Shown here: piece by piece, positions 21,492 through 31,704 of the stretch | Position numbering within the stretch: position 1 is the first letter of the stretch | Layout of the letters: each line of letters begins with the position of its first letter | Source of the DNA: Metamycoplasma alkalescens | GTDB lineage: Bacteria > Bacillota_I > Bacilli_A > Mycoplasmatales > Metamycoplasmataceae | NCBI RefSeq assembly: GCF_900476125.1 | Contig: NZ_LS991949.1 | Coordinates: 1-64,000 of the forward strand | DNA: 64,000 bases | Reading direction: 5' to 3' | Translations under genes and position numbers: made by a program | The notes under the pieces: generated by a model | The model's database searches: none | Seen by the model: the letters and a program-made list of their open reading frames with translations, nothing else | Told to the model about the DNA's origin: nothing

Positions 21492-21660
21492 TAAAATTTA
21501 TTCATACTTTTTAAGAATTAAAAGTAGCGATAAATTATTCAGTTATCTTAATTTATCAAACACTATTGTGGATTCAATTGCTTGTGCCATTTTTTGGTGT
21601 TAATTGTTCGAAGCAATAGGAAGAATAAAACAAACAATTTTTTAATAAAAAGGAAAAAAT
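21492..21660 (+). promoter_or_regulatory. rpsB-tsf promoter and long structured leader
   Basis: A TAAAAT box near 21492 is followed by about 160 bp with no gene. ATTGCTT (about 21576) and AAGCAAT (about 21609) can pair around an inner TGCC / GGTG element. A stem-loop this far upstream of rpsB suggests autoregulation by S2, but the fold was only judged by eye. Confidence 0.4.
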
Positions 21661-22542
21661 ATGTCAGTACAAAAACCAGTTGAACAAAAACAAACTCCGG
21701 TTGAACAACCAATTGTTTCAAGAGAAAAATTATTAGAAGCAGGAACATACTTTGGACATAAAGTAAGTCGTTGAAATCCAAAAATGAAACAATACATTTA
21801 TGGAAAAAGAGCTGGACTTCATATTATTGATATTGCTAAAACCCAAAAAACTTTAGAATATGCCTACAAATTATTAAATAAAATGGCTCAAAAACCAGTT
21901 TCATTTATTTGAGTTGGAACAAAAAAACAAGCTAAAAATGCCATTAAAGAAGCAGCGGCAAGAACAAATTCAGTGTATGTTTCAGAACGTTGATTAGGCG
22001 GAACACTAACAAATTCACAAACAATTTTTAGAAGTGTTAAAGAACTTGAAAGATTGGAAGAATTGCAAAAAAATGGTTATAAAGGTTATACTAAAAAAGA
22101 AGGACTTTTATATGACAAAAAAATTGCAAAATTACAAAAGAATTTAGGCGGGATTAGAAAACTAGCTTCAAATGCACAAATGCCAAATGTGATGATTGTT
22201 GCTTCACCAATTGAAGATGAAATTGCTATTAGAGAAGCAAAAAGAAAAGGACTTAAAGTTTTTGCAATTCATGACACAAACTCAAATCCTGATTTATCTG
22301 ATTTTGTAATTCCAGCAAATGATGATACGGCGAAATCAATTACATTAATCATTACAATCTTAGCCGATGCAATTGCTTCAGCACGTGGTGGAAAACAATT
22401 ATTTGCATTTAAGTCAAATGAAGAAATAGTTTTACCAGAAGATCCAAGAGCAGCTGAAAACAAAGAAAAAAGACTTGCAAGATATAATCAAAACTCTGAA
22501 GCACAACCAAAAGAAGCAAAAGAGCAAAAAGAAAACAAATAA
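21661..22542 (+). CDS. rpsB: 30S ribosomal protein S2
   Basis: A 293-aa S2. Seen: [23 protein letters not shown] near residue 21, split as [15 protein letters not shown] and [46 protein letters not shown] near 107 and [12 protein letters not shown] near 202. Trp residues at these conserved places are TGA codons. It has a short N-terminal Gln/Pro extension and a charged C-terminal tail of about 30 residues. AAAAAGGAAA precedes the ATG. tsf follows 26 bp later, the classical pair. Confidence 0.97.
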
Positions 22543-22568
22543 TTTTAAAAAATAAAGAGGTATTATAG

Positions 22569-23447
22569 ATGTCAGTCGATTTAAAAAAAATTAAGGAATT
22601 AAGAGAAAGAACAAATTTAGGTTTTTTAGATGTTAAAAATGCTTTGGAAGCAAATGATAATGATATTGAAAAATCAATTGATTGATTGCAAGAAAAAGGA
22701 ATTTTAAAAGCAGCTAAAAAAGCTGGAAGAATTGCTGCTGAAGGGATTGTTAAAGCCGCAGTTAAAAACAATATTGCAGTTATTTTTGAACTTAATTCAG
22801 AAACAGATTTTGTTTCAAAAAATGAATTATTCATTGAATTAGCAAATAAAATTGAAGAAGCTTTATTTGTCAATGAATTTACAAACAATGAAGAACTACT
22901 AGCAATTAAAATCGATGGTGTTTCAATTGAAGATCATACAAGTTTATTAACAGCTAAAATTGGTGAAAAAATCTGATTAAGAAGAGCACATAAATTTGTT
23001 GCTAATGATAATCAAGTAATTGCTGCATATACACATGCAAATAATCGTGTGGCAACAATTGTACTTGCAAACGGAACTAATGCCGAAGCATTAAGAAATG
23101 TTTCAATGCATATCACAGCCCTAAACCCAGCATACTTAAATGAAAAAAATCTTTCAGAATCAGAATTAAATGAAATTAATGCAAAAATTGCAACAAATCC
23201 AGCTTTGGCAAATAAACCAGAAAAAATTCAAGAGTCAATTAAACAAGGTTTGTTAAAAAAAGAATTCAATGAAAAAGGTGTTTTATTATACCAACCATTT
23301 GTTATGGATGATGCAAAAATTGTTGCACAATATTTAGATGAATCAAAACTAAGTTTAGTCGATGCTAAAAGATTTGAAGTCGGTGAAGGAATTGAAAAAA
23401 AGACTGTCGACTTTGCTGCTGAAGTTGCTGAACAAATGACAATATAA
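22569..23447 (+). CDS. tsf: elongation factor Ts
   Basis: A 292-aa EF-Ts, the nucleotide exchange factor for EF-Tu. Seen: KELRERTNLGFLDVKNALE near the start, DIEKSIDWLQEKG near 36, AGRIAAEGIV near 59, ELNSETDFVSKNE near 77 and MHITALNPAYL near 178. TGA near 22683 and 22974 is Trp. An AAGAGG site precedes the ATG. It shares the rpsB transcript and ends at a strong terminator. Confidence 0.96.
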
Positions 23448-23453
23448 TTGCTT

Positions 23454-23486
23454 AATCTAGGAAAAAAATCTTCCTAGATTTTTTAT
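23454..23486 (+). terminator. terminator after tsf
   Basis: A 10-bp stem AATCTAGGAA / TTCCTAGATT followed by six T. Confidence 0.88.
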
Positions 23487-23561
23487 TAAAATTTAAGATA
23501 GTTAAAAAAATAAAAAACCCACAAGTAAATTTGTGAGTTTTTAAATGTCAGTGACCTGAAA

Positions 23562-23637
23562 TGGTACGCCCTAGAGGATTCGAACCTCTGACCCAATGGT
23601 TAAAAGCCATTTGCTCTACCTTCTGAGCTAAGGGCGC
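23562..23637 (-). tRNA. tRNA-Lys (TTT)
   Basis: Acceptor GCGCCCT pairs with AGGGCGT (one G-T), the anticodon stem AATGG / CCATT holds loop CTTTTAA, the T-arm has TTCGAAT, and CCA is encoded. It follows tRNA-Leu by 5 bp on the minus strand. Confidence 0.93.
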
Positions 23638-23642
23638 TTATT

Positions 23643-23729
23643 TGGTGCCCAGAACTGGACTTGAACCAGCACGACCATTACAGTCAACGGATTTTAAGTC
23701 CGTAGCGTCTACCATTCCGCCATCTGGGC
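23643..23729 (-). tRNA. tRNA-Leu (TAA)
   Basis: A class II tRNA of 87 nt with a long variable arm. Acceptor GCCCAGA / TCTGGGC, anticodon loop CTTAAAA giving TAA, T-arm with TTCAAGT, encoded CCA. First of a two-tRNA minus-strand unit. Confidence 0.93.
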
Positions 23730-23754
23730 ATTGACTTAAATGCAATGCCTTATT

Positions 23755-23783
23755 ATTATAATATATTTTTCTAAAAGTGACAA
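23755..23783 (-). promoter_or_regulatory. promoter of the tRNA-Leu/Lys unit
   Basis: On the minus strand TTGTCA (plus 23778-23783) and TATAAT (plus 23755-23760) are separated by exactly 17 bp, one of the best canonical promoters in the window. Confidence 0.75.
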
Positions 23784-23907
23784 AAAAAATTTGAATTTAT
23801 AATTAAATAATTTTTGTTACTTTTTAGCTTGCATTTTTCAACTTAAAAAGCAATAAAAATTTGTTTATAAAACAAAAAATATAATCATAAATTTTCTATA
23901 AATTAAA

Positions 23908-23937
23908 ACATAGACCATGATATTTTTTGGTCTATGT
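23908..23937. repeat. 30-bp hairpin, left copy flanking the IS element
   Basis: ACATAGACC / GGTCTATGT arms around a 12-base centre. An identical 30-bp copy lies at 25306. On the minus strand this left copy is followed by a T-rich tract, so it looks like the original terminator of the ABC transporter operon, duplicated by the IS insertion. Confidence 0.85.
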
Positions 23938-24055
23938 GCTTAATTATAAATTCAAGTGCAACACAATAAAGATATAAAATATAGTTGTGGACACTTGAAT
24001 TTTTATTTTTAAAAATAAGAAAAAAAGTCCCGCCTGAGATAAAGGAACTTTCAAT

Positions 24056-25069
24056 ATGAATTATAACAAAAATAATAAGTATAAACATATAAATGAAGTT
24101 GAAAGATCTTATATAAAATTTGAGCTTAATCGTAATAAATCAATACGTTCAATTGCAAAAAAATTAGATAGAAGTCCTTCAACAATTATGCGAGAAATAA
24201 AAAGAAACACAAGTTTAGGAACTTATGACCCCATTGTAGCAAACATTAAGGCTAAAAAACGTCATAGACATAAATATTATTTTAGATTTTTGTTGCCGAA
24301 TAAATTTGATAAGTTTACAGAATTATTCAAAAATAAATATGACAAAAAATACTATGGTGTGAAAGCTACATTACATGAGATAAAAAAGGATCCAAATATA
24401 AATTGTCCTTCATTAAGAACGGTATACAACTGAATAAATAAAAATCTTTGAGTTATCAAAAGAAAAGATAGATTAAGAAAATGATATAAAAAGGGCGAAA
24501 AAAGAACTACATCAGTTATAAAAAGATTGGTTAATTCAGCAGATTACGTTTTTCCAATATGAACAAGACCAAAAAAAATTGATTTAAGAAAAGAATTTGG
24601 ACACTGAGAAGCTGATCTTGTATTGGGTAAAAAATCAAATGGATATTACAATGTTTTAACACTTACAGAAAGAAAAACAAGAATCGGATTCGCAATAAAA
24701 GTTCGTTCAAAATCTGGATTTGTAATAAATTCAAGTCTTAAAAATCTAATTCAAGATAACAATTTATTTGTCAAAAGCATAACCATAGATAATGGTATTG
24801 AATTTGAAAAAATTGGTTTATTAGCTAAGTGGTTAGACATAAAAATATATCGTGCAGAACCATATGCATCATTCCAACGAGGTAGTAATGAACATTGAAA
24901 TGGGATTTTAAGAAGAGAATTTAAAAAGGGGTTTGATTTTAATGAAATAACCCAAGAAGAATTAGAAAAAATAGTTTTCAAAATTAACAATATGCCAAGA
25001 GAAATATTAAACTGATTAACACCTTTGGAGTTGTTTAAAAAAGAAAATAGTAATGATTTTATATTATAA
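24056..25069 (+). CDS. IS30-family transposase
   Basis: A 337-aa DDE transposase. The N-terminus has a helix-turn-helix IRSIAKKLDRSPSTIMREIK near residue 30. The catalytic domain shows GHWEADLVLG near 182, TIDNGIEF near 243 and RGSNEHWNGILR near 279, which supply the D, D and E. TGA codons in these motifs read as Trp, so the gene is intact under the mycoplasma code. An AAAGGAAC site precedes the ATG. Nothing suggests inactivation. Confidence 0.93.
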
Positions 25070-25115
25070 AAATTTACTTATTTAAAATTGATAAAATCAA
25101 ACTAAAAAAAATAAT

Positions 25116-25137
25116 AACTGACTAATGTCAGTTTTTT
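25116..25137 (+). terminator. terminator of the transposase gene within the IS
   Basis: Stem AACTGAC / GTCAGTT with loop TAAT and a T run. The rest of 25070-25305 is AT-rich IS end sequence with no gene. Confidence 0.75.
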
Positions 25138-25305
25138 GAGTATTTCAAATTTTAGTTTTAATAATAAAACTCTTTAAATTGAATTTAGATTCAAAAAAAT
25201 AATAAATATTTTTTCATTTTAAACAAAAAAATAAGTTATAGAAACATTTAATTTATAATAAAAAAAGCAAATGCAACAGTGTTGCACTTGAACTTTTCAT
25301 TTAGG

Positions 25306-25335
25306 ACATAGACCATGATATTTTTTGGTCTATGT
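25306..25335. repeat. 30-bp hairpin, right copy flanking the IS element
   Basis: Identical to 23908-23937. It lies 38 bp after the stop of the minus-strand permease gene; on that strand the natural T-tract is now separated from it by the IS. Confidence 0.85.
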
Positions 25336-25373
25336 TTACTATTTTTTTTATTTTAAATAAACTTTTAATTTTT

Positions 25374-26315
25374 TTATCTTACTGACTTGTCATACGTGAT
25401 TCCATTTGCTTCAGGGGCACGTGAACGTTTGGACATAATCATAATTACAATTACTGATAACACATATGGTGTCATTTGTAATAGTGGTGAGTATGGAACT
25501 AATTCAGTAATAAATGCTCCTGATGAGAAAGAAAGTGCATATAAGAATGAGAACACGAATGAAACACCAGTGATAATAAAGATATTTCATTGTCCCATAA
25601 TCATAATTGAAAGTGCTAAATAACCATAACCACGAACATCACCTTGGAATGAAGCGGGAAATGCTTGGGCAAAGATTGCTCCAGCAACACCAGCAATTGC
25701 ACCTGAGATAATGACTCCTTCTCATTTGTATTTATAAACATTAATTCCAGCAACATCGGCAGCTTGAGGATTTTCACCAATGCTACGATATCTTAAACCT
25801 CATTTTGTTTTGTACAATGCGAATGCTCCAAGAGCAACAATTAGAATCGTAATAACAATTTTTCATGAAATAATTTCGACACTTTGCGCGCTTGTTTCAA
25901 TCGCATATTTGAGTTCAATGACACCCATAATTGGTTTTTTATTTCCATTTCCAAAGAAGTCTAAAAGAATAATTGCAACTCCGAATGCTAATAAATTAAT
26001 TGCAAACCCTGAAATTGTGTGATCACTTTTTAATTTAATGGTTGCAAAACCATGTAACAATGCAAATGCGGCTGCACATAATGAAGCAAATAAAGTGGCA
26101 GGAATTTGTCATCATCCGCTTTGTTCTTGTGTTCCTGTTGATTTGGCAATGATATCAGTAAATACTAAATATGTTGCAGCACCAATTACCATCATCCCAT
26201 TAATACCAATGTTGACAATTCCAACTTTTTCTGAAAACATTCCACCAATTGCACCAAGGGTAAAGATACAAAAGAACACTAATAGTTTTGTATAAATGTC
26301 AATTGTTAGTGCCAT
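25374..26315 (-). CDS. ABC transporter permease (nucleoside/BmpA type, second subunit)
   Basis: A 313-aa membrane protein of the branched-chain permease superfamily (YufQ/NupQ-like). Seen: GAIGGMFSEKVGIVNIGINGMM near residue 21 (GAIGGMFSEKVGIVNIG then INGMM), the EAA-like GENPQAADVAGINVYKYKW near 195 and GAIAGVAGAIFAQAFP near 217. Around eight hydrophobic segments. Several TGA-Trp codons. Its ATG overlaps the upstream permease stop (TAATG). It is the last gene of the operon, followed by the hairpin terminator that the IS has split off. Confidence 0.9.
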
Positions 26316-28240
26316 TATTTTTGACCTCCCTTAGCGTATTTTTTCATTTCTGTACGTTCTAAAATGATATGTTGATAGATTTTTTTGAATTCAAAACTAT
26401 TATTTTTAATTGCAGCTTTTCTTTGTTGTTTATTATTAAATTTAGTTGCAACACCCAATAAATTTAATTGTGTATTAATTCGATTTTTTTCTTGATTAAT
26501 TTTTTCAAAATACTCAATTGTTTCATCATCTGTATTTTTGTAATTCATTGCAAATGATAAATGTTTATCAGTTAAGGAAGCTAGTTCTTTACGCAATAGT
26601 TTAATTTGAACTTTTTGTGAATTTTCTTCTTTGTTTAATGTAATTTTTTCCTTAATTTCTTCATCAATAAAATCAGTCGTTATTTCTTTGTTTAAGATTT
26701 TTTTTGTAAATAAATGATGATTTTTGATGTCATTTTTAATTTTTGTGATTTCTTCTTGATTTTTATTTTTCTTTGCAATATGTAATTGAAATTCTAATTC
26801 AAAAAGTTTATTTGCTTGTTCTGACTTCAATTTTGCTTTAGTAATTGAGAGATTTACTTTATTTAATTTCTTTGCAAATAGTTCTTGAAGATGTTTTAGC
26901 TTTTGAATAGATTTTTCATAATTTTTAGCATTAGCATTAATTTGCAGATGATGAACTTTGTTTTTATATTTTGTGATTAAATTAATCTTTTTTCTTTTGA
27001 GTTTTTCAAGTTCTTTGTTGGCAAAATAACGTTTATCACTTCATAATTTGCTTTTTCTTTTGAAATAATTAATTGGTTGGAAGTTAACAAACATGATTGA
27101 TGTTGCTGCCATATATAAAATTATTGAGGTAATAACTTGAATATCATATGGTTCAAAATATAGCGGATCTAGTTGTAGATTTGAATTTGATGTATAAATT
27201 GCTGTATAGAATAATGATGAAAAAAGTGATCCAATTGGTGAGTTTAGTGCTAGTAAACTAATTGCAATTGCTTCAAAACCTAAAGTAAGTGGTTGTGAAA
27301 TTTCTGAGAAAACAGGGGTACTTACAGCAACATAGTAATAAAATCCTGCTAATCCAGCAATTGCAGCTGAGGTTGCTAAAACAAACATTGTAATTCTTTT
27401 ATCATTTACACCAATATACTTTCCATTTGATTTTGAAATACCTTGCATTCTAATTTTATACCCTAAACTTGTGTAATTAAAAACAAATGCAATTGAAAAT
27501 GCTAAAACAAATAACCCAATTATTCCAGCAATCACAAATCCTTGTCTTGCACTTTTGCTAATTGTCACAAAACCAGGGACAACACCATCTAAATTATCAG
27601 CGAAATAATATTTTATTTGTTCGGGACTAAGACCATTTCAAATTACTGGTGCGGATGTTTGTTTGAATAAAAGTGTTGCAAAACCAACAATGATTCAGTT
27701 AAGCATAATTGTTGAAATAACTTCGTGGACATTTAAATATGCTTTTAAGGTTCCAGAAATTAATCCAACAATAAATGCAACAGCAATTGAGAAAATTAAA
27801 CTAATCAAAAGAACATGGACAGGAATAGGAGCTTCATTGTTGTAACGAAACTTAATAAAGATTGAAAAACTTACAATCCCTGTCACCATCATCTGCCCGG
27901 GTATTCCAATATTAAATAATCCGGCTTTAAAACTTAGGGCACATGCAATTGCACTAAAACCAAATACTAAAAAATATTTTAAAATTGTTTCTTGATTTAA
28001 TGAATTGAAACTTTGACCAATAGCTTTGAATATTGCAAACGGGTTTACAAAAATACTTTTTCCAACACCCTTACTAATTGCAATATAAATATAAGCTAAT
28101 AGCATTCCAAAAAATAGTGCTCATAGTGAAGAAGCAATTTTTCTTCCTGCTGACCTAGTTTTATCCATTTTAATAAAATCGGATGCTCATTTTGAGATTT
28201 TACTAAAAGCATTAGGAGTTTTATTTTTAGACTTTGTCAT
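26315..28240 (-). CDS. ABC transporter permease with a long C-terminal coiled-coil extension
   Basis: A 641-aa protein. Residues 1-400 are a YufP/NupP-like permease: LSFKAGLFNIGIPGQMMVTG near 101, GTLKAYLNVHEVISTIMLNW near 163 and RMQGISKSNGKYIGVN near 266. Residues about 400-641 are soluble, highly charged and predicted coiled-coil, rich in Lys, Glu and Gln (for example EKLKRKKINLITKYKNKVHH). Typical family members end near 350-400 aa, so this tail is an addition. TGA codons near 27038, 27569 and 27692 are Trp. Start at 28240 follows GGAGG. The ATPase upstream carries a similar tail. Confidence 0.88.
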
Positions 28241-28342
28241 TTCTTGCTTTACCTCCTTCTGTTTTTATTAAATTTAGTTTATAGTTCTCATAAACCATGT
28301 CAAATGAGTTTTTTGCTTCAAATAGAATTTCTTTGTATTTTT

Positions 28343-30103
28343 TTAGCAACTCTTTTCGATCTTTTTTTGTTTGAAGATATTTATTTTTAACTCTTCAATT
28401 TCATTTTTTTCAACATCTTTTGCTTTTTTAGCAATTAATAAACTTGAATGAATTGATTTTTCTTTTAAAATCAATTTTTCTCTTTCATATTCATATTTTT
28501 TATTAATAAATGCAATGTAAGATAGTTTTGAATCATCAATATCATCTGGATTAAATCAGTTTTCAATTGTTGTTGATGAGGCAGACATGAATTTACCAAT
28601 TTGTTCACGACTAATATTTTTAGCATCATTAATTGAAAGAATTTTTCCTTCATTAATAACAGCAATTGTGTCAGCTAAAGCTAAAATTTCATCTAATTCA
28701 TATGAAATAAGTAAAATTGCTTTACCTTTTTTCTTTTCTTCAAGAATTTGCGAATGAATATGAGTAATTGCACCAATATCCATTCCTCTTGTTGGTTGAA
28801 CAATTAAAATAAAATCATGTTCAAACATCATTTCCCGACCAACAATAAATTTTTGTTGATTACCACCCGATAATGATCGAGCAATACTTTTTGGACCTTC
28901 TGCACTTCTTACATCATAATTTTTAATAATTTCTTTTGTAAAAGCATTAATGTTTTTGGTTTTGAAAATCCCATGTGTTTGGAATTGTTTATCCCAAAGA
29001 CGACGGATGATTGAGTTTTCTTGAATTGTAAAATCAAGAATTACCCCATGATGGTGCCGATCAGCTGGAATGTATGCCATATGATTAATACTTCGTTTAT
29101 ATGCATCAATATTTGTTATATCTTTGAATTCATATTGATTTGTTTTTGGATTCTTAGTTTGCATATGGATTGAACCTTTATAAGGTTTAACCATTCCACT
29201 AACGATATGTTCTAATTCATTTTGCCCATTGCCATCAACCCCGGCAATCGCAAAAATTTCACCTTCATGAACATCAAAAGAAATGTTATTAAGATTTTTT
29301 TTAAGTTTTTGTGTTGATAGATTTTTAATTGAAAAAACAACTTTTTTTCTTTGAGCTTTTGTATTATTTTTGATTTGTACTACTTTGTTACCAACCATTG
29401 CTGAAACAATATCGTCTAATGGCGTGTCTTTCATCACAAAATTTCCAGCCACTTTTCCTAAACGAAGGACAGTTGCATTGTCAGCAACTTGTTCAATTTC
29501 TTTTAATTTATGTGAAATGAAAATTATTGTTTTACCTGCTTTTTTAAATATTTTAAAAGATTTAAGTAAACCTTGAATTTCTTCATCTGTCAAAACAGCA
29601 GTTGGTTCATCAAAAACCAAAATATCATTTCCTCTGTAAAGCATTTTCATGATTTCAACTTTTTGTTGTGTGGAAACCGTTGCTTCACCAGATTTTTGAA
29701 ACAAATCAAAATATAAATTGTATTTATTTTGAAGTGCTTTAATTTTTTTAATAGCAATATTTCGATTAATAACACCTAATCCTGAAGTTCATTCTTCACC
29801 AAGAATAATGTTATCAAGGTTTGTGTATACATTAACTAATTTGAAGTGCTGATGAACCATCCCAATACCTAATGCATTAGCATCATTTGGTCCAGAAAAA
29901 AGTACTTTGTTACCATTAATTAATATCTCACCACTTGTTTGTTCATACAGTCCAAACAAAATTGACATTAATGTACTTTTGCCAGCCCCATTTTCCCCGA
30001 TTAGCGCATGAATTGAACCCTTTTTAACCTTAAAAGAGACATTATCATTTGCAACAATTCCTGGGAATTCCTTAGTTATGTTTTTAAATTCTACAGCATA
30101 CAT
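28343..30103 (-). CDS. ABC transporter double ATP-binding protein (nucleoside/BmpA type)
   Basis: A 586-aa fused ATPase (YufO/RbsA-like) with two nucleotide-binding domains. Domain 1: Walker A GENGAGKSTL near residue 35, Walker B ILVFDEPTAVL near 165. Domain 2: a degenerate Walker A GVDGNGQNEL, usual in this family, then ARSLSGGNQQK and ILIVQPTRGMD. After about residue 516 comes a charged coiled-coil tail. Near 28384-28388 an A5 run appears to lack one A: with it, reading continues to a TAA at 28227 and overlaps the permease start. As read, the tail ends early at 28343. The transport domains are unaffected. It starts 5 bp after the binding-lipoprotein gene. Confidence 0.9.
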
Positions 30104-30108
30104 AATAA

Positions 30109-31428
30109 TTAATTTGTAGGTAGAAGTAATTCTTTAGCAAGTCTGTTTAATAATTCTCCGACAGTTTTATGATCTTCTTCTTCTTCAAATAGTGCTCTTT
30201 TAGATTTTAATCATTTCTTTGTATTTTCATCAAGATTATCAAATTCTTTTCTTCCATCTTTTAGAGCTTCTTCAGCTAAAGTTTTTTTATTAGCATCAGT
30301 AATGTATGTTTTTGTGATATCTACTCAATTTTTAGCATACCCCTCAAATTGAATACCATCTTCTTTTCCTAATTGGAAACCACCAAGTTCGCCTATTTTA
30401 TTACTTGATAAATCTTGAATAGTACTAATTCTTGCAATTGCATCATATGCTGCTTGTCCTAAACTTTTTGTTATTGATGTAAAGAATAATCCCTTTTTGT
30501 TTCCTTGTGCAGCAATTGCTTGATCAGCATCAACCCCAACAACATATTTATTTTTTATGTTTTCTTTTGATATTAAGACATTAGTTGCTGGTCCTGCAAC
30601 AGGTAAAACCATTTTTGGATTTTGTGAAAGAATCTTGTTAATAACTGTATCCATTGTACTTCCAGTTTTAAAACCTGAAGTCAAATCAACATCTGATGAA
30701 GTAATATATACTTTTTTGTCTTCACTAGCTTTTTTATTTCATCAATATACACCCTTCATAAACCCTTCAATAAAATCAGTAACTCCAGGGAAATCACCGC
30801 CACCAAATGTACCAAAAGTTCGATCTTTTTTATCTTTTTCATTTGATAAGAATTTAGCCGCAGCATACCCGGCAGAAAATGCTGCTTCTTTGGTGTCAAA
30901 TTCTTGGTAGATACTGTATCCTTTTATTGTGTCTTTGGTAGTAAAGTCTTGACTAACAAAAATAATATTTTTTTCTTTTACCTTTTGAATATTCTTTTCA
31001 ATTCAACTTTTTATATGTTTTTGGTGAAGAAAACCAGGTAACACTCATATGTTATAGTCACTTGATAAAGCTTGGGTATATGCTTCTTCAAATCTGTGGT
31101 TTTCTACTTCTAAAACCCCATATTTACTACGATTTAATTTTGCTTGGATATCAGCAAAAGTTAATAACCCTTCTCATGTTGATTGGTTAAATGCTTTATC
31201 ATTGATATCGCCACCATCTGTAATCATTACTATTTTTTTATTAAAGTTTTTAACTTGTTCAGGTGTTAAATTAAATTTTTCATCAATTCTAACATCTGCA
31301 ACAGGTTGTTTAGGTGCTTTAGGATGTGAATATTTTGAATTATTACATCCTGCAGCTATAAGTGGTAATGATCCGATTATAGCTAATGCTGATATTGATC
31401 CTAATTTTAAAAGTATTTGATTTTTCAA
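30109..31428 (-). CDS. BmpA-family substrate-binding lipoprotein A
   Basis: A 439-aa basic membrane protein/PnrA-type lipoprotein, the likely nucleoside-binding subunit of the ABC system that follows it. Signal peptide with lipobox LIAAGC (Cys28). Family motifs: KKIVMITDGGDINDKAFNQS near 65, FVSQDF, FGGGDFPGVTDFIEGF near 190 and VVGVDADQAIA near 275. The start is TTG at 31428, placed by GGAGG seven bases upstream and by the MKN signal-peptide start. Paralogue B lies just upstream. Several TGA-Trp codons. Confidence 0.9.
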
Positions 31429-31620
31429 TTTGTCCTCCCAATCTAATTTTCAATCTAAAAATTAGATTTTTTTTATTTTATGATAAGTGTTTAATTCTTA
31501 TCTTAACATTATTATAATATATTTACATTATCTAGAAATAAAACCAATGTTATTTAGTTTTTACTTTAATATTTTTTTGATTTTAAGATTAATTTTTATT
31601 TGGTTTTATCAAGTAATAAA

Positions 31621-31650
31621 ATGAGGAAAAAAATTTTAAATTTTCCTCAT
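31621..31650 (-). terminator. terminator of BmpA paralogue B
   Basis: A 10-bp stem ATGAGGAAAA / TTTTCCTCAT, 55 bp after the stop of the gene at 31705. It separates that gene from the paralogue-A operon. The remaining bases up to 31428 are AT-rich and include a TATAAT-like box near 31512 on the minus strand. Confidence 0.75.
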
Positions 31651-31704
31651 TAAAATTATTAAGATTGAACATTTCATTTAATAATTTGAGTTTGAGTGAT
31701 TCAA

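Larger units (their letters stand above)
23938..25305 (+). mobile_element. IS30-family insertion sequence (IS1630-like)
   Basis: A 1,368-bp element encoding one transposase. The ends share an inverted repeat: 14 identical bases TTCAAGTGCAACAC (23951-23964, and 25279-25292 reversed) with weaker matches over the 13 outer bases. It is flanked by identical 30-bp hairpins. IS1630 of M. fermentans is known for targeting and duplicating inverted repeats of variable length, and is about this size. Boundaries are inferred from where the duplicated hairpins end. Confidence 0.88.

Noticed and set aside
22409-22888. 159-codon minus-strand frame opposite rpsB-tsf
   Set aside because: It overlaps two certain genes on the other strand, has no ribosome site and no family resemblance.
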